DNA of 43,340 nt from an uncultured Gammaproteobacteria bacterium (GTDB lineage: Bacteria > Pseudomonadota > Gammaproteobacteria > SZUA-152), in the NCBI GenBank assembly GCA_913009875.1, contig CAJVYS010000013.1:1-43340 (forward strand). Direction: 5' to 3'. This document shows positions 7,593 to 17,188 of the stretch, piece after piece. Position 1 is the first letter of the stretch, and each line of letters opens with the position of its first letter. Both the position numbers and the translations under genes were made by a program. The notes below the pieces were generated by a model. That model was not told where the DNA came from and searched no databases. It was given only the letters and a program-made list of their open reading frames with translations.

Positions 7593-8729
7593 ATGGCGCA
7601 AAACGATAACGGTCAGGAACGCTCGGAAGAGGCGTCGGCAAAACGCAAACAGGAGGCCCGTGACAAGGGCCAGATTGCCCGCTCCAAGGAACTCACCACG
7701 GTGATCGTGCTGTTGGTGAGCAGCGCCGGGTTTCTGTTTATGGGCAAGGCCATGGTCACCGGCCTGGAAGAGATCCTGCGCGACAATCTGAGTATCCATC
7801 GTGCCGATATCTTTGATACCAGCGCCATGCTGAAGCTGTTTTCCCATTCGGTCATGGCCGGTATCAATGTGGTGATTCCGCTGATGGCGCTGCTGGTGAT
7901 CGTGGCCCTGATCGCACCCATGGCGCTGGGTGGTTGGGTCTTCAGTACCAAGCCGATCCAGCCGGATCTCAAAAAAATGGATCCTATCAAGGGCATAGGG
8001 CGGATATTCTCCGCCAAGAGTCTGGTGGAATTACTGAAGTCTGTCGCCAAGCTGGGGCTGGTTGGCACGGTAGGCTATTGGTTGTTAGTCAGCAAGATGG
8101 ATGACTTTTTGAGTTTTGGTTATGAGGATGTCAATTCAGGCATTGCCCATCTGGGTGATGAACTGATCACGGTGGTATTTTTTCTCAGCAGTGCGCTGAT
8201 TTTGGTGGCATTGCTGGATGTGCCTTTTCAGGTCTGGGACCACTCGCGCAAGCAGCGCATGACCAAGCAGGAAGTGAAGGATGAGTTCAAGGAGACGGAA
8301 GGCAGTCCGGAGCTGAAGAGCAAGATCCGCCAGACCCAGCAGGAAATCGCCCAGCGCCGCATGATGGAAGAGGTGCCCAAGGCCGACGTGGTGATCACCA
8401 ACCCGAGCCACTATTCGGTGGCGCTGAAATACGATCAGGAAAAGAGCGCCGCGCCCACCGTGGTGGCCCTGGGTGTCGACGAGGTGGCCGGTCATATCCG
8501 TCGCATTGCGGTGGCCAATGACGTGCCCATCGTCTCCGCGCCGCCACTGGCGCGCGCCATCTATCACAACACCGAACTGAATGAAGAAATTCCCGCCGGC
8601 CTGTTCCTGGCCGTGGCGCAGGTGCTGGCCTATGTGTTCCAGCTGCGTCACTACGAACTCAACGGCGGCATTGCTCCGGAGTTCAATGCCGATATGCCCA
8701 TCCCCGATGATTTGAAACGAGACGAGTAG
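7593..8729 (+). CDS. flhB: Flagellar export switch protein FlhB
   Basis: 378 aa. Charged N-terminus, four membrane helices (to about residue 210), a long linker helix and the cytoplasmic domain that switches export from rod/hook to filament substrates. The autocleavage site reads NPSH at residues 270-273 instead of the usual NPTH; the cleaved Asn-Pro bond and the catalytically important His are kept, so cleavage is likely. Ends two bases before flhA. Confidence 0.96.
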   Translation: MAQNDNGQERSEEASAKRKQEARDKGQIARSKELTTVIVLLVSSAGFLFMGKAMVTGLEEILRDNLSIHRADIFDTSAMLKLFSHSVMAGINVVIPLMALLVIVALIAPMALGGWVFSTKPIQPDLKKMDPIKGIGRIFSAKSLVELLKSVAKLGLVGTVGYWLLVSKMDDFLSFGYEDVNSGIAHLGDELITVVFFLSSALILVALLDVPFQVWDHSRKQRMTKQEVKDEFKETEGSPELKSKIRQTQQEIAQRRMMEEVPKADVVITNPSHYSVALKYDQEKSAAPTVVALGVDEVAGHIRRIAVANDVPIVSAPPLARAIYHNTELNEEIPAGLFLAVAQVLAYVFQLRHYELNGGIAPEFNADMPIPDDLKRDE

Positions 8730-8731
8730 CC

Positions 8732-10813
8732 ATGGACTTTAAAACTGTGATCGAACGCGCTAAGCGCCTGATCAGTAGCGGCCTTGGCGCGCCCCTGCTG
8801 GTGATGGTGATGTTGGCGATGATGGTGGTGCCGTTGCCGCCCTTCATGCTGGATATCCTGTTCACCTTCAACATTTCCCTGGCGCTGGTGATCCTGCTGG
8901 CCTCTGTCTATGTCAAGCGGCCGCTGGAGTTCGCGGTGTTTCCCACCGTGTTGTTGTTGGCCACCCTGCTGCGCCTGTCGCTGAACATCGCCTCGACGCG
9001 CGTGGTGCTGCTGGAAGGCCACACCGGCACCGATGCCGCCGGGCAGGTGATCAAGGCCTTCGGTGAATTCGTCGTTGGTGGCAACACGGCGGTGGGTATC
9101 GTCATCTTCATGATTCTGGTGATCATCAACTTCGTGGTGGTGACCAAGGGCGCCACGCGTGTGGCCGAGGTGAGTGCACGTTTCACCCTCGATTCCATGC
9201 CCGGCAAGCAGATGGCCATCGATGCCGATCTCAACGCCGGCATCATCACCCAGGAAGAGGCCCGCGAGCGCCGCACCGAAGTGGCCCAGGAGGCCGATTT
9301 CTACGGCTCCATGGACGGCGCCGGCAAGTTCGTGCGCGGCGACGCGGTGGCCGGCATCCTGATCCTGGTGATCACCATCATCGGCGGCCTCGCCGTGGGC
9401 ATGCTGCAGCATGGCATGAGCATTGGCGATGCCACCCACAACTACACCCTGCTGACCATCGGCGACGGCCTGGTGGCGCAGATTCCCGCCCTGCTGCTGT
9501 CCACCGCCGCCGGCCTGATGGTGACGCGCAATTCCTCCTCGCAGGACATGGGTGGGCAGGTGCTCAAGCAGCTGTTCGACAATCCCAAAGCGCTTGCCGT
9601 GGCGGCCACCATCATCGGCACCATGGGTCTGATCCCCGGCATGCCCAACCTGGTCTTCCTGAGTCTGGCGGCAGTGGCGGGTGGCTCCGCCTGGTGGATT
9701 TCGAAACAGAAGAAAGAAGGCGGGGACAAGCCCGCCGCGACGCCGGCGCCGGAGACCCTGCCGGAAAACAAGGAGCTGAGTTGGGACGATGTGGAGCCGG
9801 TGGACATCATCGGTCTGGAGGTGGGCTATCGGTTGATTCCCATGGTCGATCGCAGCCAGGGCGGGCAGCTGATGGGTCGTATCAAGGGCGTGCGCAAGAA
9901 GCTGTCGCAGGAGCTGGGTTTCCTGATCCCCTCGGTGCATATCCGCGACAACCTCGATCTGCCGCCCAACACCTATCGCCTGACCCTGATGGGCGTGCCC
10001 GTGGGTGAGGCCGAGATCCATCCGGACCGTGACATGGCCATCAACCCCGGGCAGGTGTTCGGCACTCTTCCCGGCGGCATTGCCACCACCGATCCGGCCT
10101 TTGGTCTGGAGGCGGTGTGGATCGACCCCTCGCAGCGTGATCAGGCGCAGAGTCTGGGCTACACGGTGGTGGACGCCAGCACCGTGATCGCCACCCACCT
10201 CAGCCATATCCTGCAGAGCCATGCCGCCGAGCTGCTGGGTCACGAGGAAGTGCAGCAGCTGCTCGACAAATTGGCCAAGTCGGCGCCCAAGCTGGTGGAG
10301 GATCTGGTGCCCAAGCTGCTGCCCCTGGGTGTGGTGCTGAAGGTGTTGCAGAACCTGCTGCAGGAGCGGATTCCCATCCGCGATATGCGCACGATTGCCG
10401 AAACCTTGGCGGAGCATGCGCCAAACAGTCAAGACCCCGGCGTTCTCACCGCCGCTGTGCGGGTCGCCCTGAGTCGCTCAATCGTCCAGCAAATCAGTGG
10501 TATGGGGGCGGATCTGTCGGTAATGACGCTGGATCCAAGGTTGGAACAGTTATTGCAACAGACCCTCGCAGGTGGTGCCGATCAAGCGGGCGGGCTGGAG
10601 CCGGGACTGGCAGAGAACCTGCAACGTTCCCTGGCCGAGCAGGCCCAGCGCCAGGAAGCCGCAGGACATCCAGCGGTACTGCTGGTGTCAGCCGCCCTGC
10701 GGGGACTGTTGGCGCGGTTCGTCAGACACAGCATTCCCAATATGCATGTGCTGGCGTTCAACGAGATACCGGACAACAAGCAGGTCAAGATCACCGCCAC
10801 GGTGGGGGCCTGA
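8732..10813 (+). CDS. flhA: Flagellar export protein FlhA
   Basis: 693 aa. Eight membrane helices in the N-terminal half (with the FHIPEP-type block LRLSLNIASTRVVLLEG near 85 and the loop FTLDSMPGKQMAIDADLNAG), then a linker and the four-subdomain cytoplasmic ring that docks chaperone-substrate complexes. FlhA uses the proton-motive force for export. Length is normal. The large minus-strand ORF of 593 aa opposite it is a composition shadow. Confidence 0.97.
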   Translation: MDFKTVIERAKRLISSGLGAPLLVMVMLAMMVVPLPPFMLDILFTFNISLALVILLASVYVKRPLEFAVFPTVLLLATLLRLSLNIASTRVVLLEGHTGTDAAGQVIKAFGEFVVGGNTAVGIVIFMILVIINFVVVTKGATRVAEVSARFTLDSMPGKQMAIDADLNAGIITQEEARERRTEVAQEADFYGSMDGAGKFVRGDAVAGILILVITIIGGLAVGMLQHGMSIGDATHNYTLLTIGDGLVAQIPALLLSTAAGLMVTRNSSSQDMGGQVLKQLFDNPKALAVAATIIGTMGLIPGMPNLVFLSLAAVAGGSAWWISKQKKEGGDKPAATPAPETLPENKELSWDDVEPVDIIGLEVGYRLIPMVDRSQGGQLMGRIKGVRKKLSQELGFLIPSVHIRDNLDLPPNTYRLTLMGVPVGEAEIHPDRDMAINPGQVFGTLPGGIATTDPAFGLEAVWIDPSQRDQAQSLGYTVVDASTVIATHLSHILQSHAAELLGHEEVQQLLDKLAKSAPKLVEDLVPKLLPLGVVLKVLQNLLQERIPIRDMRTIAETLAEHAPNSQDPGVLTAAVRVALSRSIVQQISGMGADLSVMTLDPRLEQLLQQTLAGGADQAGGLEPGLAENLQRSLAEQAQRQEAAGHPAVLLVSAALRGLLARFVRHSIPNMHVLAFNEIPDNKQVKITATVGA

Positions 10814-10868
10814 GCGGGTTGCAAACCGACCGACGCAACCAGACTGATGTATCGAGGTAGCGAGAAGA

Positions 10869-12251
10869 ATGAAGATCAAACGCTTTTTTGCCAAAGACAT
10901 GCGGACGGGGATCCGTCAGGTGCGCGAGGCCCTCGGTGCCGACGCGGTGATCCTCTCCAACCAGAAGGTGGTGGGCGGTATCGAGATCGTCGCCGCCATC
11001 GACTATGACGAAGCCCTGCTCGCCGCCGAGGAATCGGCGACCCGCACGAGTCTGCTGGACAACGGCCCGGCGCAGGCTGCATCTGCCAGCGAGCCCTCCA
11101 TGGATCTGCTGAGCGAGGATACCGTCAGCCTCAGTCGCCCGACTAGCGCGCGCCAGGCCTATGTGCCTCCCGTGGAGGCACCGCCCGACAGCGAGATTCC
11201 CCGCCCGGAAATGCCCCGTGAGCCATCGGTGGATTTGCCCGGCTATCGCCCGTCCGAGGCACGCGAACAGCGGGCCGCCCGCCCGGCGCAGCCGGTGGAA
11301 TGGTCGCAGGATCCGACCCTGCAGCAGATGAAGAACGAACTCAAGGATTTGCGCGGCCTGCTTGAACAGCAGCTCTCCAGCCTTGCCTGGAGCGACCTGT
11401 CGCGCCGTGATCCCCAACAGGCCAAGCTGATCCGCTGCCTGCTGGAGCTGGGCCTGAGCCCTGCCCTGTGTCAACAGGTGGCCGACGAGGTGGGCCGTGG
11501 TCACGATGATTTCGATAACGTCTGGCGCCATGCCCTGGCCTGGCTGGCCAGCCGCCTGCCGCTGGACACTGCCGACAGCCTCGATGAGGGTGGCGTGGTG
11601 GCCCTGGTCGGCGCCACCGGTGTCGGCAAGACCACCACCATCGCCAAGCTGGCGGCGCGCTATGCCCTGCGCCACGGCCGCGAGAAGGTGGCGCTGATCA
11701 CCACCGACGGTTACCGCATCGCTGCCCACGAACAGCTGCGCACCTATGGTCGCATTCTTAATATCCCGGTACGTATCGCTAATACCCGTGAAGAACTCAG
11801 CGAGTCGCTGAAGCTGCTCGCCGATAAGGAACTGATCCTCATCGACACTGCCGGCATGAGTCAGCGCGACGTACGCCTGTCGGAACAGTTTTCGATGATT
11901 ACCGGCAGCGCCGCGGCCATCCGCACTTATCTGGTGTTGTCCACCAACACTCACCGTGCCGGTCTGCGCGAGGTGGTCAACGCCTTCAAGGAGGTGAAGC
12001 TGGACGGCTGCATCCTCACCAAGCTGGACGAGACCACCAGCCTCGGCGGCACGATTTCCACGCTGATGGAGAACAATCTGCCGGTGGCCTACATGAGCGA
12101 CGGTCAACGGGTGCCGGAGGATATTCATATTGCCCGTGCCCACACCCTGGTCAACCGTGCGGTACTGGTGGCGCAACAGACCAGCCAGGCCCTGGAACAG
12201 GAATCTCTCAACTTGGCGTTTAGCGGGATGGTGGCGAATGCTCATGGCTGA
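10869..12251 (+). CDS. flhF: Polar flagellar placement GTPase FlhF
   Basis: 460 aa. A basic N-terminus (MKIKRFFAKDMRTGIRQVRE), a variable Pro/Ala-rich middle, then the SRP-type NG domain: P-loop GATGVGKTTTIAKLAARYA (about residue 247), TTDGYRIAAHEQL, DTAGMSQRD and LTKLDETTSLG. FlhF marks the pole for flagellar assembly. It overlaps the start of fleN by 14 nt; FleN and FlhF act together to set flagellar number and place. Confidence 0.95.
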   Translation: MKIKRFFAKDMRTGIRQVREALGADAVILSNQKVVGGIEIVAAIDYDEALLAAEESATRTSLLDNGPAQAASASEPSMDLLSEDTVSLSRPTSARQAYVPPVEAPPDSEIPRPEMPREPSVDLPGYRPSEAREQRAARPAQPVEWSQDPTLQQMKNELKDLRGLLEQQLSSLAWSDLSRRDPQQAKLIRCLLELGLSPALCQQVADEVGRGHDDFDNVWRHALAWLASRLPLDTADSLDEGGVVALVGATGVGKTTTIAKLAARYALRHGREKVALITTDGYRIAAHEQLRTYGRILNIPVRIANTREELSESLKLLADKELILIDTAGMSQRDVRLSEQFSMITGSAAAIRTYLVLSTNTHRAGLREVVNAFKEVKLDGCILTKLDETTSLGGTISTLMENNLPVAYMSDGQRVPEDIHIARAHTLVNRAVLVAQQTSQALEQESLNLAFSGMVANAHG

Positions 12252-13116
12252 AACAATCGATCAAGCGGCCGGTCTGCGCCGTATCGCCACACCCCGGCCG
12301 GTGCGGGTGATCGCCATCACCAGCGGCAAGGGCGGTGTCGGCAAGACCAACGTCTCGGTCAATCTCGGCATGACACTTGCCGCACAGGGCAAGGAAGTGC
12401 TGTTGCTGGACGCCGACCTGGGTCTGGCCAACGTCGACGTAATGCTGGGTCTGCACACAAATTACGACCTGTCCCATGTGCTCAAGGGCGAGCGCACTCT
12501 GGAAGAGGTGATCTGCAAGGGACCGCAGGGACTACGCATCGTGCCGGCCTCCTCGGGTCTGCAGAACATGGCCGAGTTGAGCACTGCGGAACATGCTGGT
12601 GTCATCAGTGCCTTCAGTGAGCTGAGCGTAACCCCGGATGTGCTACTCATCGATACCGCTGCCGGTATCTCCGACAACGTGGTGACCTTCTCCCGCGCGG
12701 CACAGGAGGTAGTCGTGGTGGTCTGTGACGAACCGGCCTCCATTACCGACGCCTATGCGCTGATCAAGTTGCTCAACCGTGAATACGGCATCTACCGCTT
12801 CCGCGTGCTCACCAACCGGGTGCTGAGCGTGCAGGACGGGCGGGCACTCTATAACAAGATTCTCAAGGTCACGGACCGCTATCTGGACGTGGCACTGGAC
12901 TTCATGGGCGTGGTTCCCGAGGACGAGTATCTGCGCAAGGCGGTGCAGAAACAGCGTGCGGTGGTGGACATTTATCCCCGAAGTAAGTCGGCACTGGCAT
13001 TTAAGAAGTTGGCCAGCAAAGCCGATAGTTGGCCCGTACCGGCATCTGCTGGCGGGCAACTCGAATTCTTTGTTGAACGGCTGATCATGGCCAGTCAGCA
13101 GAATCTAAGCCAGTAA
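12238..13116 (+). CDS. fleN: MinD-like flagellar number regulator FleN (FlhG)
   Basis: 292 aa from the ATG at 12238 (a second ATG at 12244 is equally possible); the track start at 12130 is inside flhF and adds 36 unlikely residues. Deviant Walker A KGGVGKT at 31-37, LLDADLGLANVDVMLG, DTAAGISDNV and VVCDEPASITDAYALIKLL identify the FleN/FlhG branch of MinD ATPases. In relatives it represses the master activator FleQ and stimulates FlhF GTPase, limiting flagella to one. No obvious membrane-targeting extension beyond the C-terminal amphipathic FFVERLI region. Confidence 0.94.
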   Translation: MLMAETIDQAAGLRRIATPRPVRVIAITSGKGGVGKTNVSVNLGMTLAAQGKEVLLLDADLGLANVDVMLGLHTNYDLSHVLKGERTLEEVICKGPQGLRIVPASSGLQNMAELSTAEHAGVISAFSELSVTPDVLLIDTAAGISDNVVTFSRAAQEVVVVVCDEPASITDAYALIKLLNREYGIYRFRVLTNRVLSVQDGRALYNKILKVTDRYLDVALDFMGVVPEDEYLRKAVQKQRAVVDIYPRSKSALAFKKLASKADSWPVPASAGGQLEFFVERLIMASQQNLSQ

Positions 13117-13146
13117 CTTAAGCCGGTAACAATAAGGAGCGTCGTC

Positions 13147-13887
13147 ATGAGTGGAGCGGCAATGTATGCGGAGGCACAGGCCTTCGAACAAAATATCAAT
13201 GATGAGATTGCACAACATGCGCCACTGGTAAAGCGTATCGCCTACCACCTGATGTCGAGACTGCCACCCAGTGTGCAGCAGGATGATCTGATTCAGGCCG
13301 GCATGATCGGTCTGCTGGAATCGTTACGCAACTACGATGCCTCGCAGGGAGCCAGCTTTCAGACTTACGCCCGCATCCGCATCCGCGGCGCCATGCTGGA
13401 CGAGATCCGCAAGAACGACTGGGCGCCGCGCTCCGTGCACCGCAAGGCGCGCATGGTGGCCGAGGTGGTGAAGGATATCGAAAACCGCACCGGCCGTGAT
13501 GCCCGCGATCAGGAGATCGCCGAGGGCCTGGGTGTCACCCTGCCGGAATATCACCGCCTGTTGCAGGATGCCAGCGGCCACCGCGTATTCAGCTACGACG
13601 AACTGAACGTGGAGTCACACGGTGCGCCCGAAGGCTTAACTCAGCGGGTGCAGGGGCCGCTAGAAGGACTGCAGTCGGCAGACTTCAAGCGCAGCCTGGC
13701 CGATGCCATTGCCGGATTGCCGGAACGCGAACGGTTGGTAATGACGCTGTACTACGACGAGGAACTGAACCTGCGTGAGATCGGTTCCATCCTCGGCGTG
13801 AGTGAATCGCGCATTTGCCAGATTCACAGCCAGGCCGTGATCCGCCTGCAGTCACGCATGAACCACTGGACCGCCAGTGAAGACTAA
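13147..13887 (+). CDS. fliA: Flagellar sigma factor FliA (sigma-28)
   Basis: 246 aa. Region 2 ([34 protein letters not shown]), the region 2.4/3 block ([18 protein letters not shown]) and region 4 HTH ([24 protein letters not shown]) are all present. FliA drives late flagellar and chemotaxis genes once FlgM is exported. The ATG follows AAGGAGC by 6 nt. It sits 30 nt after fleN and 59 nt before cheY. I did not find a convincing sigma-28 promoter in the window. Confidence 0.97.
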   Translation: MSGAAMYAEAQAFEQNINDEIAQHAPLVKRIAYHLMSRLPPSVQQDDLIQAGMIGLLESLRNYDASQGASFQTYARIRIRGAMLDEIRKNDWAPRSVHRKARMVAEVVKDIENRTGRDARDQEIAEGLGVTLPEYHRLLQDASGHRVFSYDELNVESHGAPEGLTQRVQGPLEGLQSADFKRSLADAIAGLPERERLVMTLYYDEELNLREIGSILGVSESRICQIHSQAVIRLQSRMNHWTASED

Positions 13888-13946
13888 ATGCTGAAGCAGA
13901 CGCAAAATATGTATCAACAAGTGAACCGGAAAGAGCGGAGGACCCC

Positions 13947-14339
13947 TTGGACAAGAACATGAAAATCCTCATTGTGGACGATTTCTCCACGATGCGGCGG
14001 ATCATCAAAAATCTGCTCCGTGACCTGGGTTTTTCCAACACCCAGGAGGCCGATGACGGCCTGACAGCATTACCGATGCTGAAAGTCGGTAATTTTGATT
14101 TTCTCGTCACCGACTGGAATATGCCCGGCATGCAGGGCATCGACCTGTTGAAGGAAGTCAGGGCCGACGCCGAGTTGGCCGGGCTGCCGGTGCTGATGGT
14201 AACGGCGGAGCAGAAACGCGAGCAGATCATTGAGGCGGCCCAGGCGGGTGTCAATGGCTATATCGTTAAACCCTTCACAGCGCAGACGCTGAAAGAAAAG
14301 ATCGACAAAATTTTCGAGCGCGTTGATGGAGGGGGTTGA
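13947..14339 (+). CDS. cheY: Chemotaxis response regulator CheY
   Basis: 130 aa single receiver domain. Acidic pair D11-D12, phospho-acceptor D56 ([11 protein letters not shown]), switch Thr in VTAEQ and Lys in the YIVKPF motif are in place. CheY-P binds FliM to change rotation. The start is probably TTG at 13947, which lies 4 nt after GGAGGA; the ATG at 13959 is too far from that site. Only 3 nt separate it from cheZ. Confidence 0.95.
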   Translation: MDKNMKILIVDDFSTMRRIIKNLLRDLGFSNTQEADDGLTALPMLKVGNFDFLVTDWNMPGMQGIDLLKEVRADAELAGLPVLMVTAEQKREQIIEAAQAGVNGYIVKPFTAQTLKEKIDKIFERVDGGG

Positions 14340-14342
14340 TAT

Positions 14343-15110
14343 ATGTCAACAGAAACTATTGCAGTCAATGCTGGTGCCAGTGAAGATATCCTCGCCCATG
14401 CCGAAGCGCTGGTGCGCGAGATACAGGCCGGTAATGAGGTGCAGGTCACAAATCTGCTGAACCTCATCAACACCGCACGCGAAGAGGGCATCTACCACGA
14501 AGTCGGCAAGATGACCCGTCAACTGCACGACGCGCTGAATTCCTTTACCCGGGAAACCCGTCTCGATGAGTTGACCGAGGACGAGATTCCCGATGCGCGC
14601 GCCCGTTTGCGGCACGTGATTACCCTGACACAGAAATCCGCCGACCGCTCCCTGAGTGCGGTGGAAAATACCCTGCCCAAGTGTGACCAGTTGTCTGAGC
14701 GCATCACCAAATTGGGGAGTAGTTGGCAGGACTTCAAGCACCGCGAAATGAGCATCGATCAGTTTCGCGCATTGAGCGTGGAGCTGGAAGCCTTCTTTAC
14801 CGATGCGGAGCAGGACACCGTCGATATTCGCAGTGGCCTGAACGAAATCATGATGGCGCAGGATTTTCAGGATCTCACCGGACAGATCATCACCCGTGTT
14901 ATCGAACTGGTGGAAGAGGTGGAAGGCAACCTGGTCGAGCTGATCCGTCTCACCGGCACAAAATTTTCAGGCACTGAAGAAAAGGATTCGGGCAAAGACA
15001 AGAAGCCCGATATCGAAGCTGCAGGTCCGGCAATTCCTGGCGTAGGCAAAAGCGATCTGGTGTCCGGTCAGGACGAAGTGGATGACTTGCTGTCGAGCCT
15101 GGGCTTCTGA
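14343..15110 (+). CDS. cheZ: Protein phosphatase CheZ
   Basis: 255 aa. Long helical region with the catalytic block MMAQDFQDLTGQIITRVIELV (Gln of FQDLTGQ is the catalytic residue in the family) and the C-terminal CheY-binding tail DEVDDLLSSLGF. Dephosphorylates CheY-P. A charged Lys/Asp-rich linker (KDSGKDKKPD) joins the two. Follows cheY by 3 nt and precedes cheA by 9 nt. Confidence 0.95.
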   Translation: MSTETIAVNAGASEDILAHAEALVREIQAGNEVQVTNLLNLINTAREEGIYHEVGKMTRQLHDALNSFTRETRLDELTEDEIPDARARLRHVITLTQKSADRSLSAVENTLPKCDQLSERITKLGSSWQDFKHREMSIDQFRALSVELEAFFTDAEQDTVDIRSGLNEIMMAQDFQDLTGQIITRVIELVEEVEGNLVELIRLTGTKFSGTEEKDSGKDKKPDIEAAGPAIPGVGKSDLVSGQDEVDDLLSSLGF

Positions 15111-15119
15111 GGAACGATC

Positions 15120-17177
15120 ATGGCGTTTGATGACGACGAAGAACTCTTGCAGGATTTTCTGGTTGAGGCCGGAGAGATCCTCGAAGAACTGAATGAACAG
15201 CTGGTCGATCTCGAGCAGCGTCCCGATGACAAGGAATTGTTGAATGCCGTGTTCCGCGGTTTTCACACCATCAAGGGTGGTGCCAGTTTTCTCAGTCTTG
15301 ATGCGATGGTGGGTCTTTGCCACCGTGCGGAAGATATTTTCAACGCCCTGCGTAACGATGAGTTGAATGTCAATTCGCGGTTGATGGATATCATGCTGCC
15401 GGTGCTGGATGTGTTGAACGCACAGTTTGACACCCTGCGCGGCGGGCAGGAGCCGGCGCATGCCGAGGCCAGCATGTTGCAGAATCTTGAAAATCTGCTC
15501 AAGGGGGATGCCGAGGCCACTGTGCCTGCGGTCGCCGCTGCGCCTGTGGAAACCGTCGCCAGTGATGCGGCGGATGAGGCCTTTGAGCAGTTGGTCGAGT
15601 CCGCCGATGTGGCGGCCCCCGTGGCAGCGGGTGACGGCGATGAAATTAGCGAGGAAGAATTCGAGGCCTTGCTGGACCAGTTGCACGGCGAGGGCAAACA
15701 CAGTGGTGTGCCGGGTGACAAACCCGCGGGCACCCCTGCTGATGGACCGCCTGTGGCAAAGGCGCCAGCGTCAATACCGGCATCCTCCCCGGATGAAGTG
15801 ATCAGTGAAGATGAATTCGAAGCCCTGCTGGATCAATTGCATGGCCAGGGCAAGCATGGTGGTGTGCCGCCGTCCGCCGCTGAGGCTGCACCCCAGAAGA
15901 CGGAAAGCAAACTTGCGCCAGAGAGCAAACCTGTAGAAGAAAGCAAACCTGTCGCGGAAAGCAAGCCTGCACCGAAGCCCAAGGCAGCTGCCAAGGAATC
16001 CGCCGCGGCCGAGACCACGGTGCGGGTGGATACCAAGCGTCTCGATGACATCATGAATCTGGTCGGAGAGCTGGTGCTGGTGCGCAATCGCATGGCGACG
16101 CTGGAGCTGATCACCCACAACGAAGAATTGACTAAGGTCGTCGGTAATCTGGATGTGGTGACGGCTGACCTGCAGTCGGCGGTGATGAAGACCCGCATGC
16201 AGCCGATCAAGAAGGTCTTTGGCCGTTTTCCTCGCGTGGTGCGGGATTTGGCGCGCAGCTTGAAAAAGGAAGTCAGCCTGGAGATGCAGGGTGAAGAGAC
16301 CGACCTGGACAAAAACCTGGTGGAGGCGCTGGCTGATCCATTGGTGCATCTGGTGCGCAATGCCGTCGATCACGGCATCGAGTCGCCGGAGGACCGTGTC
16401 AAGGCCGGTAAGCCGCGCGCCGGCTCGGTGATTCTGAGTGCCGAACAGGAAGGTGACCATATCACCCTGACGATTCAGGATGACGGCAAGGGCATGGACC
16501 CGGATGTGTTGCGCAAGGCGGCCGTGATCAAGGGCTTGATGGATGAAGAGGCCGCAGGCCGGCTGGAAGACCGTGACTGTTACAACCTGATTTTTGCCCC
16601 CGGTTTTTCGACCAAGGCGGAGATATCCGATGTCTCCGGGCGCGGCGTGGGCATGGATGTAGTCAAGACCCGCATCGAACAACTGAACGGCACCGTGGTA
16701 ATCGATTCAGAGCTGGGTCGTGGCAGTATTATTAATATTCAGGTGCCGCTGACGCTGGCCATTATGCCAACACTCATGGTTATGTTGGAGGATCAGATCT
16801 TCGCATTGCCGCTGGCCAGTGTGAATGAAATTTTCCATCTCGACCTGACCCGCACTAATGTTGTTGATGGTCAGCTGGTAGTGGTGGTGCGCAACAAGGC
16901 CCTGCCTCTGTTCTATTTGCGTCGCTGGCTGGTGGCCGGCGCCAGTTATGAAGATCTGCCGAAGGAAGGACATGTGGTGGTGGTGAGCATTGGCGCCCAG
17001 CGAGTCGGCTTCGTCGTCGATCAGCTGATCGGTCAGGAAGAAGTGGTCATTAAACCCCTCGGGGCCTTGTTGCACGGTATGAAGGGACTGGCCGGTGCGA
17101 CGATTACAGGCGACGGGCGCATCTCGCTGATACTTGATATTCCGGGGTTGATGCAGAGCTACGCCCGCCGGATATAG
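15120..17177 (+). CDS. cheA: Chemotaxis histidine kinase CheA
   Basis: 685 aa. P1/Hpt domain with phospho-His at 49 (FRGFHTIKGG), a long linker in place of a recognisable P2, dimerisation P3 (from about 300, VRVDTKRLDDIMNLVGELV), the kinase domain (HLVRNAVDHGIE, DDGKGMD, GRGVGMDVVK) and a C-terminal CheW-like domain. The linker carries two copies of ISE(E/D)EFEALLDQLHG spaced 52 residues apart, then a Glu-Ser-Lys-Pro repeat. CheA receives receptor signals through CheW and phosphorylates CheY and CheB. Confidence 0.97.
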   Translation: MAFDDDEELLQDFLVEAGEILEELNEQLVDLEQRPDDKELLNAVFRGFHTIKGGASFLSLDAMVGLCHRAEDIFNALRNDELNVNSRLMDIMLPVLDVLNAQFDTLRGGQEPAHAEASMLQNLENLLKGDAEATVPAVAAAPVETVASDAADEAFEQLVESADVAAPVAAGDGDEISEEEFEALLDQLHGEGKHSGVPGDKPAGTPADGPPVAKAPASIPASSPDEVISEDEFEALLDQLHGQGKHGGVPPSAAEAAPQKTESKLAPESKPVEESKPVAESKPAPKPKAAAKESAAAETTVRVDTKRLDDIMNLVGELVLVRNRMATLELITHNEELTKVVGNLDVVTADLQSAVMKTRMQPIKKVFGRFPRVVRDLARSLKKEVSLEMQGEETDLDKNLVEALADPLVHLVRNAVDHGIESPEDRVKAGKPRAGSVILSAEQEGDHITLTIQDDGKGMDPDVLRKAAVIKGLMDEEAAGRLEDRDCYNLIFAPGFSTKAEISDVSGRGVGMDVVKTRIEQLNGTVVIDSELGRGSIINIQVPLTLAIMPTLMVMLEDQIFALPLASVNEIFHLDLTRTNVVDGQLVVVVRNKALPLFYLRRWLVAGASYEDLPKEGHVVVVSIGAQRVGFVVDQLIGQEEVVIKPLGALLHGMKGLAGATITGDGRISLILDIPGLMQSYARRI

Positions 17178-17188
17178 GACGAACCACC

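Noticed and set aside
8651-10432. 593-aa His/Gln-rich minus-strand ORF
   Set aside because: Shadow of flhA; composition reflects G+C-rich third positions on the other strand.
10791-12245. 484-aa minus-strand ORF
   Set aside because: Shadow of flhF, which has full GTPase motifs.
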